Below, in pieces: positions 10,936-24,220 of a stretch of 64,000 nt of DNA; position 1 is the first letter of the stretch; the number at the start of each line of letters is the position of its first letter. The translations under genes and the position numbers were made by a program. Origin of the DNA: Mixophyes australis (lineage: Eukaryota > Chordata > Amphibia > Anura > Limnodynastidae); NCBI GenBank assembly GCA_036250195.1, contig JAVHZZ010000004.1:317377706-317441705 (forward strand), given 5' to 3'. Below the pieces are notes generated by a model that was given only the letters and a program-made list of their open reading frames with translations, made no database searches and had not been told where the DNA came from.

Positions 10936-13112
10936 TACACCCTGGAGGGTTGGGATCTCCCTCCTACACTACACATTCCCTAAATGACAGCAAACACACT
11001 TATGTACATCAGGGAGTGCAGATACCCACCAAACTACAGATACATCCCATTATACCTGGAGAGGCAGAATGGAGACGGGCAACTGTAAGTTGAGTACAGT
11101 GATGGTGTATTCCCACAAAGATGCGACATTGCTAAACGAAGGCACAGTCCCAGGAAAAGCCCACCCTTCCGTTGATGCTATCATGGGAAGCAAAAGGGGG
11201 GCAAAATGATGCAAATTGCTGTGCCACGTTCCCCTCCACAGTTAAAACTTCAGTTCCCCTCAGTTATCTCCTGGAGGACAGGAAAATAAAATTGGCAAGT
11301 ATGCTTGTAGGAGGCGTATATGCTGCAGGTATTAAAAAGCTGGTGCAAATGCACATGATGATGATCATTGCGTATTGACCTTTCCAGCCAATACTACTGA
11401 ATTTGTTAATATGATGGCTATAGTATATCAGTTTGTGGCCATCTATTCCCATTACGCAGTCGTCATTTCCATTTGGACTACTACAGGAGAGAAGATTCCC
11501 ATTTAATTCTTAAAGGGGTAAACATCGGATGTAGAGGTTTTTGTTTTTCATTTTTATTATTTAATTTGATAAAACCCCCAGAAATTTCACTGGGGTTGAT
11601 TAAGTTATTTTATTATATCTGGTTTAACTAACACAACACATGAATGTGAATTTTAGCCTGGACACTGAAGGACTTGACACAGACATTTGGCAATGAAATA
11701 GTTAAATATATTTAGGTCTGGTATACTCATGAAAGTTGATATCAGTGTAAAAACACTCTAACTGGTTACTGGTCAATCATGTTATAATGACTGCTACCAG
11801 TGTATCGTTTCAACCAGCCCTATCCATGTCAGGTAATTATAGCACTATATGACTGATTGATGGTGATACACAGAAGGCTACTGTGTATCTTAATTTTTTG
11901 AGTGATACCAGATAAAGATAAATAGCCCAAAATATCAAGTACGTACAAGTGACAATGTTGTTAATGATCATGCCTTCTGTGTGCTCTGTCATAAAATGCA
12001 ACTGTCAGCACTTTGTATGTCTTTATAAATGCTTTGTAGCCAGGGCTGTATTTAAATCATTGGAGTGTAGGCACTCAAGCCTCGGTGCCCAGTCACACTT
12101 CATTTATACAGAACATTTCTTGCTGCAATTGCCACGAATCATAATGGCATAATCCCTTCCTCAGACAAGTTGATATTTGTCTTTGCTATTTGCTGATGAA
12201 AAGAAAAAGAAAGTTTATCTGTCATCTCTAAGTACAGACCTAAAGTGACAGAAGCTATACACACCCCTGCTTGCAACCGTTTTGGTAAAAAGGAAAAAAA
12301 TTATTAAATTGTCTGTAAAAAATTATAAACCTTATGGGCTGGTCTTGTCTTTGAATAAAGCCTTTTACATCTTTCATCCGGCACATTTTAATACCAAAAT
12401 TGGTCCCTTTTATCTTTATGCAGTACTCGTTCCTCATGTTGCTAGACACATCTCCAGGATTGCTCTGTACTATGGAAAAAAAATGTAACAGATTCTAGAT
12501 AATGAAAAGCCGATTCTCTATGTGAAATCTTCTTTCCTTCAAGATGTCATCCTCACTTTGAGCAACGTAAGTCTAAGAAGGAAACACTAATATTCTATGT
12601 TCGCATCCATGGAGATAGTAGATGTCTCATAACACTTCATGCTGATAATTATACAAACTTATATGAAACTCATAGTCTCTTCTTGGCACTTATTTGATCC
12701 TTAATGTAAAAATTATTTCTTTCATCATCAATTGTCGTCTTTTTTAAAAAAGATACTACCACAGTGTTAGAAAATGAAGTTTTATTCCAATGAAATGAAA
12801 TGTCAAATGTCATCAACAGACCACCAATAATGCTAAAGTAAATCAAAGAAAATCATACATTGAAATATTCTTGGACTTTTATGGCCATCTGGAAATGTTT
12901 ATATTAGATGTGTGTGTTAGCCTAGTGGGTGGTGGTGTTTTCCCGTGCTGACCTTGGACTGTGACACTGTACAGAAGCATCTAGTTTCTTCCTTCCAATA
13001 TTGTATCTGTAAAATTGTATTCTGGTTTGTAACACTTTTCTGTTTCTGCTCACGAGAGACACTTAAACATGGCCATCTTAATCTCTGTAAAGTTCATTAA
13101 CAAGCTCTATAT
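10936..13112. other. No gene recognised
   Basis: No coding family seen. A CAGGGCTGTATTTAAATC string at about 12042 looks like one end of a hAT element, but no right end was found. Confidence 0.35.
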
Positions 13113-13249
13113 CAGGCTTGGACAACCTGTGGCTCTCCAGGTGTTTTGAAACAATAAGTCCCAGAATGCTTTGCCAGCCGACAGTTAGCAGAGCATGCTG
13201 GAACTTGTAGTTTCACAACACCTGGAGAGCAACAGGTTGTCCAGCCCTG
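13113..13249. mobile_element. hAT-type MITE, palindromic
   Basis: 137 bp with long inverted ends: CAGGCTTGGACAACCTGTGG against CCTGGAGAGCAACAGG...GTTGTCCAGCCCTG; the arms also share CTCTCCAGGTGTT. Flanks CTCTATAT (13105-13112) and CTGTATGT (13250-13257) match at 6 of 8 positions, consistent with an aged 8-bp hAT duplication. The CAGG start and CCTG end also fit hAT. Confidence 0.7.
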
Positions 13250-13662
13250 CTGTATGTCAACCTTTGCTTATTCTGGAGAGTCTTAATCAGCCCTCTCAGT
13301 TCCAGAATTACATTCCTTCCAAGACATTTCCTCCCATATGGTGAGATAAGAGCCAGTAGGTGGCACTATGCTATGGGTAGCAGAGATGTGGTTCTCGCCT
13401 AAACATCTGGCACCTTATTTGCTCCCCCCAATGTTTCAGACACTGAGAGTCTGCAATAACTGATTACAAGGTAAGTGCAATCAGTAACTGCATGGCGCTG
13501 CTGGTGAGTGGAGTATTAGGGGCATTAGAAATGATCTAACTCATTGATCTCTACAGCTGCAGACACTGTTTTCACTCTCATCCTGAATTTAATCATCACA
13601 ATTCCGTGCGCCAGGTTTGTTGTTGCATGACAAATGATGCCTCAGAGTAACGCCCCTGATCG
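13250..13662. other. No recognised feature
   Basis: Short spacer between two transposons; nothing seen. Confidence 0.35.
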
Positions 13663-14568
13663 GGATGCAGTCAAACTGTTGACGATGAACCTGTTGACAG
13701 TCAGATTGTTGACATCATAGTGTCTGCAGTCAGAATCTCAACATGCTCATTATGTCTACCTGGTTAAAATGTCGACATTGTGACTTTCGGCAGGTTACAA
13801 AGTCGACAGTCACAATTTCGACATTAAAAAGGAAATGCTACCACCACCCGACGGTGGTAAATAATACGGTAAAAAAAAAAATTAAATACAACAGAACACA
13901 ATGTGAAAATGTTTTATAGCAAAATCACCTTTGTGGCCCTGGTGCACTACAGGGTCCCAACAAGTCCAGCCTACCATTAACAGTTTGGGCATACTGGTGC
14001 TTGTAGTGCTACAAGCATCAGTATACCTATGTCTACCAGGGCATGCTGACACTTGGTGAACCACAAGTGCCAGCATGCCCTTGCATCCAGGGCCTGCTGG
14101 GACCTGTAGTGCACCAAGGCAAAATCAAATAAAACACACACACACACCTAGTTTTAAAAATAACTCTATTTGAAATAAATAAAAAATACCCCTGTTGTAC
14201 CAACATCCAGGTTTTTCATCTGTAATCCATGCTTATCCATAAAATAAAAAACCACATCCACGGTCTTGCAGCTTTGAAACCACAAATAATCCATAGGATC
14301 GGTGCTTGGCAATATAAAACAATCCTGCAGAATGGCGCAAACTAGTTCTCCACATGTAGAGCTCCCCACTGAGGTCATGGGAAATTCCCATATTAAAATT
14401 AGCCCTAACGACTGTAATTAAGTCATTACACAGTGGGAGCTCCAACTGGCGATGGGTGCCAGGGCATTTAACCATGTAGACATAATGAGCATGTCGGCAT
14501 TCTGACTGTTAACATTATGGTGTCGACAGTCAGACTGTCGACAGGTTCATTGTGAACAAACCGTACCC
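13663..14568. mobile_element. DNA transposon with ~100-bp TIRs, non-autonomous
   Basis: The left arm (13663-13762) and right arm (14472-14568) are inverted copies sharing GATGAACCTGTYGACAGTC and ATGCTCATTATGTCTAC. The termini are GGGATGC... and ...CGTACCC. The interior holds a second inverted pair around CCAGGGCATGCTGACACTTG (14036-14056) and a (CA)n run near 14134. The 80-residue minus frame at 14233-14475 shows no transposase motif. Superfamily is not settled; GGG termini suggest Harbinger. No convincing target duplication. Confidence 0.65.
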
Positions 14569-15672
14569 AACCCCCATGATCCCTTCCATCCACTGGCGCT
14601 AAATATAATGAAACAATTATAGAGCTCTATTATAACTTTCTTCATCTAGTAACAACAGGCGCTTGAGTTGAAAATTAATTGAAGAATAAAGCCCAAGGAA
14701 CAAGATGGATGCGTGATCTTTGTTTCAAATAGAGGTGCATTTGAAAATGCAATTATCATATACCCAGGGGCGTGCTGGCTAATTTTAGCCTGGGGGATAA
14801 GACTCAACTCAGCAGCCTATTAGAAACATTTTACAGGAATAAAAGCACAGGTGACCCAGTGACCCAGCCCAAGGTAGCACACTGTGGGACCGGCCTGGGG
14901 AAACCAGATGCCCCCCTGCCCCCTGCCACCTGCCAGCTCCCACCTGCCCTGCCCACTTCACTTTTAAGTGAGCTGGATGCAGGAGGATAAGCTGCTGTCC
15001 TAGGAGTATCGGAGAAGTGCCCTGAAATTTGTGTCTCCCTGACATTTCAGGAGAGGTGGCAGGTATACTGTACAGTATACACAAAACATTGCAGGATGAG
15101 TTTATTGGTGTGGATAAGTGTAAGTTGATATGATTTTGATGATACAGAGAACTATAATAGGGTTATCATTCCATAAAATGTATGTATTGTAATGGCAATA
15201 ATGACATACTCTAGTATAGAACGACATTGGGTGATTATTTAATAGGCTGAGAGATTAAAAGTAGAGGGTAAAAGGTCTTGATTCCAGTGCACAGATTTCA
15301 CAGTATTGTGTTAAAGGAGAACTCCCTTTTACTCTGATATTGATAAAATAGAGGCAATCCAAATAATGCCTGAATGGCCTTAAACCCGAATCTTAACAAG
15401 AAAGTTGTGGAGTGTAATATGCACAGCTTAGAGGGGAGAAAAAAGGGACATTATTAGAATATTTAACCACATCAAAGGCTTCAGCAAGGTTCCAGGTCAG
15501 TTACATTTTAGAAACACGTGACAGGGGGAAACACGTGAAGGGAAAGCTTTGAATGCTAAAAAATATTATTTAATGAAAAGTAGCAGTAGTATTATATAAA
15601 CCATGAGCAAACCATAATCAGGAAACAATAGACTAGGTGAGCCATTTGCTCTTTATCTGCCATCAACATTCT
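14569..15672. other. No gene recognised
   Basis: Contains a C-rich patch (14900-14960) made of CCTGCCACCTGCCAGC-like short repeats; the frames over it on both strands are compositional. Nothing else seen. Confidence 0.4.
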
Positions 15673-15993
15673 GGGCCCGATTCATTAAGGAAAGGAAAGC
15701 AAAACAAATGAGTAACTTTGGACAGTGGCAAAACCATGTTGCATTGGAGGGGGAGCTAAATTTAAAATGTGTGGACAGATTTATAGTTGGGGTTGGGCAT
15801 GTCATAGATCAACTTTAAATTTCAGTATGAAATATGATGCTATCAAATATTTGTGTGCCGCATGTAAAATCATCCAGTATTTAACTTATTTGTAAAATAA
15901 TAAACTAATTTGCACCCATTGCATTGTAACATGGTTTTGTCCAAGAGAAATCTTACTCATTTTTTTACTTACTTTCCTTAATGAATCTGGCCC
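15673..15993. mobile_element. MITE, GGGCCYRATTMATTAAGGAAAG family, copy 2
   Basis: 321 bp; left end GGGCCCGATTCATTAAGG, right end the complement of GGGCCAGATTCATTAAGG. Flanked by TCT at 15670-15672 and 15994-15996. Collinear with copy 1 at 8071-8393, including GCATTGGAGGGGG and the TTGCACCC block near the right. Confidence 0.82.
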
Positions 15994-15996
15994 TCT

Positions 15997-17270
15997 ACGT
16001 TTCTATTATTTTCACAGTGGTAGAAAGAGGGTTCTTAATCTATGGACTCACATGCTGTATTTGTGGGTTCTACTGATCCACATTTTGCAACACTATTGTA
16101 TATCACCAACTATTAAACTAATGTTTAATGAAGCTTTAATACTATGTTCTACAAGGACCTTATTTTCTAAAAGTTATATTTTGATTAAATAGCATGTGAA
16201 GAATAAATTAATTTACCTATATACTTTATGAATCCAAACAGCACAATGGGTTCTGAAACTGACTCCAGAACTAAATCTGGGTCCCAGGTCAAACAATATT
16301 TACTAGAAATTGATGGAAAACACTGTGTTGAGATTAGGGTACAGTTCAATTCAGACACCGGGGTCTTGGTGGAATCAATAGAAAGAGTTTTTGTGTGTGT
16401 TCAAACCCCTATTTGTTATTATTACTCCAAAGCCCACTTGTAACCTTGAGAACCTGAAAATATCAGAGAATACATTATACACCATGATAAACTGACAGCT
16501 GAGCTTGGTGGTAATATCATGCTTCTAGCCTAATGAGGTGGTAATTCATAAATACACACTAGAAAACACAGTGGTGAAAAATATTGGCTCCCCATAGAAG
16601 CTCATGTTTAAAGATGAAAGAAATAAGATTACAGTGGCTAGGAACTTACATTATAACTGTACAAGATCCATTTTCATTTTTAGCTGCTACAGTATTTTCC
16701 CTTTAAGCAGCATATTCTTTTCTCCTTCTCGCTGGTAATTCTTGTGGTTTTTCTGATGCAACTCCTGCGTCCTTTTATCAATAATATGTCTATTTTTGTT
16801 TCCACTCCAAGCATAACCAGCAATTTTCCACCATTTGAATATTTACATCTGTCTAACAACATGGCTTGGCCAGTATTTTCTTGTGACTCACTGTCTGGCT
16901 TACATTGACATTATGTCTCTTTTTAAACTAAAAGCTATTTTCTATCACAATTGGGACAATCAGCACAGATACACTTTGCAGACTTACATCATTTTACAGA
17001 TATTGAGCAATATGAATATCAAGCTACTATCAATGTCCGTTTTGCATTTGTTGTTGTAGAGCATAAGAAGAACAGGAAGTCCTTTGTATTTAAGATATGA
17101 TCCTGTCACTGTCTGTGCTTTATGTCATTATCACCTATGAAATAACAAAAATGTGTATCTTAATTTGCTGAGTAAGGTTTTCTAATTAGAAAAGCCAGAA
17201 CAAGGTGAGGATGACACAAATTTGCAAAAAAACGGGAAGTGAAATACGCGGAGAAAATAAAAACTCTATG
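15997..17270. other. No gene recognised
   Basis: Mainly AT-rich unique-looking sequence. Frames at 16228-16443 and 16835-17059 have no recognisable domain. Confidence 0.4.
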
Positions 17271-18053
17271 AGGCCTATTTATTAATGCATTTATTCCATT
17301 AAATTCCTCCGAAAACATCCGATGAACATGTAAGTAATGGCCACTTTTATTAACAGTGCATTGCAGCAATGAATTTACTTACCTTTAAACTGCAGTAGTC
17401 TGTCTCTCCCCTCTGGTCACGTATGCACAAAGCATCTTTGTGACAGCAGGGCCATCTTAACAACATTATGGGCCCCCGGGCAAAGCAGTGCACCGGGGCC
17501 TCTAGATATAGATATAGATATAGATAATAGATGTATACAGATACAGATATAGATATAGATATATAGAGATAGAGATAGATAGATGTACTTGCTCAGTGAC
17601 CCTTGTATTTTTTTTTTTTTGCAGGTTTTTTTCTTTTGCAGAATTATTTATTCTCATTAAGAGCCATGCCTATGGGGCCCCCTTGCCCATGGGGCCCCCG
17701 GGCAGCTGCCCATCGTGCCCAATGGAAAAGATGGCCCTGTGTGACAGTAACCGGAAGGGAGAGCAGGAAGGCTGTGGTGAGCAATGCAAAGATCCCTCTA
17801 CTGCAATGCTCACCCCATAGGGTAGAATGGCTAAGGTATAGGCATTTTGGAGCTTGTTAAATAACCCCTGACCATAGTCTCATTTGAAAGTTATGGGGAC
17901 TGCGGTTTAAATGCAAAACTTAGCCTAAAGCAGGAGAAATCTATAAAACTTCCTTTGGTAGTCTTTTGTTGGATAGCTAGGATACTTAAAAATGAATAAA
18001 CCATGCAGAAAAAAAGGTTTCTGCATGGCTTATGACTTAATAAATAGGACCCT
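17271..18053. mobile_element. Candidate TIR element interrupted by hAT
   Basis: AGGCCTATTTATTAA at 17271 is the inverse of TTAATAAATAGGACC at 18038-18052, giving a ~15-bp inverted pair. Next to the right end is a perfect 11-bp hairpin (18001-18011 with 18018-18028). The interior includes a complete hAT element (17447-17739). No clear target duplication, so the boundaries are tentative. Confidence 0.4.
17447..17739. mobile_element. hAT-type non-autonomous element, TSD TGTGACAG
   Basis: 293 bp beginning CAGGGCCATCTTAACAAC and ending GGAAAAGATGGCCCTG. Exact 8-bp duplication TGTGACAG at 17439-17446 and 17740-17747. The interior has a GATATA/GATAGA microsatellite (17507-17583). A close relative is at 56393-56688 and a partial one at 25062. 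No coding capacity. Confidence 0.9.
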
Positions 18054-20973
18054 TAGTCCTGTTAAATTCTCCCTGTTGGGGTGGTTGAAGTGGTCAGTAT
18101 TGTTTTGTACTGTTGAAGTGTTCGCATTGTCTCACTGTTATTGTTTACTCTGTACTCCTGTTCTCCCCTATCCACTTTATTACAGTGAGTAGGTCTAGTT
18201 AGGGATAGTGCACTACACCAAGCTGGCTGCCATGTTACATGTGGATCCCAGTGCAGTTGTTAGAACTTTGTTGGAACTAGACTAGAGTGGGATACACTAG
18301 ACGTAGTTTAGGGCCAGTAAGCCATGTGGGGTGAAGTTTGTTCTGTTTGCCCTCAAAGTCGCTGGGAGAGAGTGCACAGCAATCAAGATAACGGACATTC
18401 TGGTGAGTGGTCCCTGTATTTTTGTGTTCATTTGTCCTCATGTGTATTGAATTTTATTTTTCTTGCAGAGTGCTGTTGATCGTGTTTATGGAAAGGAGAA
18501 CCCGGATATTGCAAGACGCTGAGGAATTCCTGCAAGGACAATTGATACACCCCCATGTGGAGCCCTTTTGTGGATGTCCCAGTGGCTGCCTTGTGATCAG
18601 GTACTATACCAGTACATGTTGTCATTCTCTGCAGGCATTACACAAGGTCCATATAAGAGAATGAACTTCTGGTTGGGAACATGTGTGAATCCTGTCGGGT
18701 GTATAAACCACTTAAGTAAAAATTTTATAAAATGTTTTTTTTTTCCCAGTTGTATACATGGAAGTTTGCTGGCTGTCTCCCCATGCTGTTCATGTTCCTC
18801 ATTTGAAAGTGTTAAACTGAATTGGGTCTGCTACAATATGCAAGTGTATTTAACATGTGCTTGACCCAGGGTGGAGCTTAACAGGCAGTATATACTACAA
18901 ATGAGAACCTACACCATATCGGTCTGATTAACGTCTGGACGCAACTTACATGCAACTTGTGTTTTTAAAAATACATATTTTAAGTAAACTGCTGATATGC
19001 AAAGATGGAGATATACTACTGTATTAATTATGTTAGTATTTATAGAGGTAAGCAGTGTGAGATGTGCAATGAATCCAAATGGATACTGATCTGCTTATTT
19101 TAAAAGCCAAGGACACCAAAGCTCTGTGTCTAACCTTACTTGGATGTCAGCAGATGTTGCAGATATATATTTCAAAGTCAAACAAGTGTATAATAATCAA
19201 CTTCAGTTCCAAATTGCTAACTTGAGAACTATCCAACCTCTTAATTTTTTTCTATGCAACAACACAAAGATCTAAGGCCACTTAATACGTGTATGGGCCT
19301 AATCCAATTAAAACTTCAAACACTGACAAATGTGCTTTTCTTGCTCATTGACAATTGCCTCGCTTTTCCATTTATTTTGCTGCTTGGCGATTTAAGGATT
19401 CAGCTGTTGCAAATAATTTTGCATGGGCAAGTGATCTGGAAAAACGTGTTGAGGGGAAAAAATTCCACCTTGGTGAACCAGAAAATGTTCGCTCCATAAT
19501 AATTCTCCCATCATGTTACAAGCATCCAGCTTAGTTGTGTTTTATTGGGAGTCTGCTATTTGGCTATTGCTTAGAAATGTGCTTGAGGTTTATATTTTGT
19601 ACCTCTGAATTAAAACAGCTGTATCCCAGCCTATGCTGCCTTTTAGCAAAATTCCTAATTATATTTAGTGTTGTTCCTTTATAATTAAAAGCTCGTCAAG
19701 ACATTAAGAGATATCATGTACAGTATGAATGAAACTTTGCAGCTTAATATTAAATATGAAACACTGTTGTACCCATGGTTGTACCCAAGTATATGCACAG
19801 TAAATATGAAACACGGTTGTACCCATGTTTTCTATAATTGTTGTATCGTACACAAAGGGATGTTTGAATAATAGGGTACAAGAACAGCGCTAGAAAAAGC
19901 TGGCAAATGAGATAAAGAGAACTGCACAATTCTCACCACTAAACAGGATAAAAGAATAACATAATGAAAGGGGGTTATGACTGTATGATATTATCAGTTT
20001 ACAGTATACTGTCTGATGAGAGAACTCCAGTAATGTTACTGTTCACATTCAGCTCCCCTGCTAGACTGGCTGGCAGTGGTGAGGCTGAACTTACCTCTTT
20101 ACCAGGCCAGTGTGGAAGTATATGCGTAGTGGAACTGTAAGCCCAGCCTTCCAGTGACGCTTTTGACAAAGATGCAAAAAAAATGCAATAAAAATAGAAA
20201 AAATAGCACACAGGAAGGACCGCTCCTACTGCACTTTGATTGTAACTATAGACTCCTAGCCAGCCAGTAACCCTTAAAATACCAGCAGAATGGCACACTC
20301 TAAGGGAGTCCCCACATCCCATCTCTGGGATCCAGTCCCCACTAGCCTCTGAGGCCCATTTGATATGTTTTGTGATTTGGAGGATGGCGGGCCCCCTAGG
20401 GTTCACAGGGCCCTAGATGGCCACCTACATCTCCTAATGGATAATCTGACCCTAGTTTTATACCATTGTTTGCAATTTGTTTGTACAGTATCATCCCCTC
20501 AATGTACAGTGCTGCGTAATATGTCAGCACCTTATAAATAAAATATATAATGTGGAATATTATAGTGTCTTTATCCCATCTATAGCATAATTGCCTACTC
20601 TCCCAGAATTTCCTGAAATTCGCAGAGTCCTCCTGGTCTACCGGAAGAGTAGGCATCCTCCCTGGTCTTGCTGGAGGTGGGGCTTAATGATGCCACTGCG
20701 TCATTAAGCCTCGCTCCCGCTGCACAATGCTGTGAATTTCGGCATTTTATAGCAGTGGGCAAGGCCACCTCTAGGGTCACCACTCCCTTCCAGAATTTGT
20801 CACTTGACAAATAATTTTACAAGTAAGCCAGAAAGGTTTATAGCTATCTCCATTTTAACACATAAAGTACCCCCCCCAAAGTACCCCACCTATCCTGGCA
20901 AGTCATCTCATCTCTAGTACTTGAATACCTCCAGCAAGTCATGTTATTTCAATCTGGAAAACAAGTGGTATCA
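18054..20973. other. No gene recognised
   Basis: No gene. A 50-bp step duplication sits at 19751 and 19801 (TAAATATGAAACAC...GTTGTACCCATG). Around 20593-20770 is a stretch starting CTACTCTCCCAGAATTTCC that looks like a dispersed frog repeat, not classified. Confidence 0.35.
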
Positions 20974-21148
20974 GGGCCGGTGTCATGGTGGTTTGGGAGG
21001 TACTAAAGTATGTGACCCCGACTGACCAGGGGGCCAGACGTCCGAGTTAAACATTTTTTTTTTAAATTTGTTGAGGCCCTCAATCAATCTGAATGGGGCC
21101 CAGGTTTAAAGATGCAGTGGGGCTGTGCAGCATTATTAGAGCCAGTCC
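20974..21148. mobile_element. Possible hAT-like MITE
   Basis: Starts CAGGGCCGGTGTCAT and ends TTAGAGCCAGTCCTG, an imperfect inverted pair of the hAT style. Flanks AGTGGTAT and TCATAAAG do not match, so no target duplication supports it. Confidence 0.3.
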
Positions 21149-22204
21149 TGTCATAAAGAGGGCAGGATCTGTCACTGCTTTACTTTCTGGTGGCTGGATC
21201 CTCCAGTAGGAACAGCCACCAATGAGTTACCCTCCTTTCTCTCCCTCCCCTCTTTCCCATCCTCTACCTATCTTCTCTCAGGTCATTCTTCCCTTACTTC
21301 TACTTCCTCTCCTCTAGCCTGTCTGCTCCACTTTGGACGATAGGTAAATGACTTGGGGTGATTTATGTGAGTGTTTGTTTACTTATAATATGTAGGCTGG
21401 GAATTATTGTTCAGGCTGGGGTGTTATTTATAATATGTGGTGGAGGTATTAATGTTATGTTGGGACTGGTGGGGCATAGTGAAAATGTATCCTATAGCAG
21501 AAACTTACTGGATGTTCTCCAGGCATTCTTCTTCAATGTGACGGTTCCCCCTGGTGGCCTGATCTTTAAATACCTGCAGTCTTTAGTGCCCCGGCTAGTC
21601 TTTGGGTACGGGCAAACAACACCAGAGGATCCCCCAAAATACACAAGCATTTAACACAGTTTCACATGTGGGAAGACTCTAGTGTACTTTTGTAGTGTAG
21701 TGCAGATGAAATTAAACATTGGGTGAAAGGCCATCTCAGTTCAAACCAAGAAGAATAAACTTTATTTACTCCTCTTCCTCCAGCACATAAAAGCATAAGA
21801 ATTGCAAGATTATTCACCATTAAACACCAGTCTCCTCATACACAATTCTTCAGAGGATATTAATGTTTTCTCCACTCATCGCACTTTTGCACAGTGTTTA
21901 GAAAATAACGGCAGGCTACATACAAGCCGCTAGTGACGGATTCTCTCACAGGTCACATCACACAGACCACTCAGATTAATTCAGCTCATGCGATTGCAAG
22001 CATGCAGATGGCCAACTCACAGATCCTCCAGGACCACGATTCCAATAGTGAGATACTTCCTTATTTAAGCTGATAGGAGTTTAAGGAGCATAGAGAGCAG
22101 GGGCAAACGCAGGATTTGTAGAGGGGGTTTCCATACCACGTCGCCAGTAATCATTATCAGCATGCACGGGGGTGTGGCTATAATTTTAGACAGTACTTGG
22201 AACC
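21149..22204. other. No gene recognised
   Basis: Includes a pyrimidine-rich tract (21230-21330) and a hAT-like left end CAGGGGCAAACGCAGG at 22098 without a partner. No coding family seen. Confidence 0.35.
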
Positions 22205-22855
22205 AATACTTCATGTTTTTATTTTGCTAGACACACACAGATATGCAGTGAAAAGGATAAGCGCTGACAACTTTCTTTTTGTTTTGTATACATATATGGG
22301 CATTTATATTGCCATGCAGCTGGTACCACATACAATATGGGATATACCATAGCGCGGGCTTATTGCCAAGCAGCTGGTACCATTTATAATGTGGGATATA
22401 CCGAGCGCGGGCTTGTTTTTCTCTGGTTTTGTTTCAAAATATTGCCTTTTTGTCATAGCAGCTCTCCATCAAGCCTATTTAAGGCACATTTGGGTGTGGC
22501 TCATAAGCCAGCCCTTGCTAGATGTAAACCCCTATACCTGGGAGGTGAGTGCATCTGATTTTAACTACATTTTAATGGTGTTTAAAGCATATAGGTCAGT
22601 GTAGGACCTGCATATAATGAGGTTCCCTTGACATTGGGATACAGGCTTAAATCTTTTGATCAAAATATGAACTAATACCTCATGTTTTCATTTTGCTAGA
22701 CACACACAGATATGCAGTGAAAAGGATAAGCGCTGACAACTGTCTTTCTGTTTTGTATACATATATGGGCATTTATATTGCCATGCAGCTGGTACCACAT
22801 ACAATATGGGATATACCGAGCGTGGGCTTATTGCCAAGCAGCTGGTACAATATAC
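22205..22855. repeat. Direct repeat, period ~469 bp
   Basis: About 180 bp starting TTTTGCTAGACACACACAG recurs at about 22222 and 22691, including AAAAGGATAAGCGCTGACAA and CATGCAGCTGGTACCA. Within each copy the TACCA...GGGATATACC block is itself repeated. Between the copies lies ~290 bp. Could be a partly duplicated retroelement; not classified. Confidence 0.75.
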
Positions 22856-22935
22856 AGTGCCAGATTAACCCGAGGTCTAACTGGGCTATAGCCCAGGGGC
22901 CTCGGGCATCCAGACTGCAGAGCCCGTAGCCAAGA
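22855..22935. mobile_element. hAT-type element, left-end fragment
   Basis: The stretch CAGTGCCAGATTAACC followed by CTAACTGGGCTATAGCCCAG matches the left end of the hAT element at 29063 (CAGGGCTGGATTAACCC, CTAACTGGGCTACAGCCCAG). No right end seen. Confidence 0.6.
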
Positions 22936-24220
22936 AAAATAAATAAAAAAATAAAAATAAAATATAGTTTTGTATTTATGTCAAAGTGTCTTTTTTTATT
23001 TAAAAACATAGAGTGTGTTATTTATGTTTATTTAAATATAGTTAGTTAATACATTTTTCATTTATGCACACTGTTGTTTACTTTGGTAAGCTGTGAACAC
23101 TTATTATTTTGTTTTTATCATTCAATAATGCCTAAATGGTAATTTCAACACACGTATACATACCCATAAAATAAGAATAATGGTGTTTGCATGTGATGTT
23201 CATAATGATATTGGTTTGACAATAACAGGTACTAAATAAAAACAAGGTTACTGGTAACTAAACAATAATTACACTGACTTTAAAACCAATCCCATCTGAA
23301 ACATAAGTCTGGATGATCCTCCATTACCTGGACCCACCCCCTCGGTATTATGAACATCAGCTGCTGGAATGAGCTCACCTGGTTCATTGCTGTATATTGC
23401 TGGTGTTAGGGATATACTTTGGTTTAGGGTAAAATTATGCAGCACACAGCACCACACCATATCAGCCACTTTACCTGGGGCATAAAGAAGCACACCGCCA
23501 GATGTATCAAGGCACATGAATGTGGACTTATAAAGTCCAAAGATAAGTCCTATCACTCCTCTATGACAGATGTCTCATAAACCAGAATTGACAAACATAT
23601 CTAGAATCACTTACAATTAAGCACCACATAAAAACACTAAACACCAAACAAAAAAAAAACACGTGGCCTGCGCAGCCTAAGAGGAGCCTGGTGCTGTGGA
23701 TATTCCTCTCTCCCTGACAGTGCTGACTCCAAAATAAGATGTTGCTCCAAAACAACCAACGAGACATTTCCAAACATTTTTAAGCACCCTCAAAGTAATG
23801 GGCTTTTGGGTCCCTTTTTATAGTCCTCATTAGCCTACATAGACTATTGGCTGATGAGTTTGCTAATCACGCCTATAAAATGAAGTGACTTGTAGTGCAT
23901 CAAAAATAAAATTGAAATGGTGACCCTATCTGGAAGCATTGTTACAAGTGTATAATTGTTGCCAAATCATACAAATAGAATTATTGGGCCACTTACATAT
24001 ATTCTACAATTAAATTTGGCTCACTAATTGTTTTATAAAATACATCCTCCACCATAAGAGAGTTGCAAATCATTTTTTCCCCTCTACAACAATAAAGATG
24101 GGCTTCTGAAACTTGCATTGTGCCTTCTGTTATATTAACATTGCCCTGTAGTGTAACAGTGATGTGTTTGGCAATCTCGCCTATGGAAACCAGCGCGTTG
24201 TATCTGGTGATTTTGAAATC
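22936..24220. other. No gene recognised
   Basis: AT-rich, unclassified. The string CCAGATGTATCAAGGC at about 23498 might be the left end of the element that ends at 24378, but the arms do not align convincingly. Confidence 0.3.
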
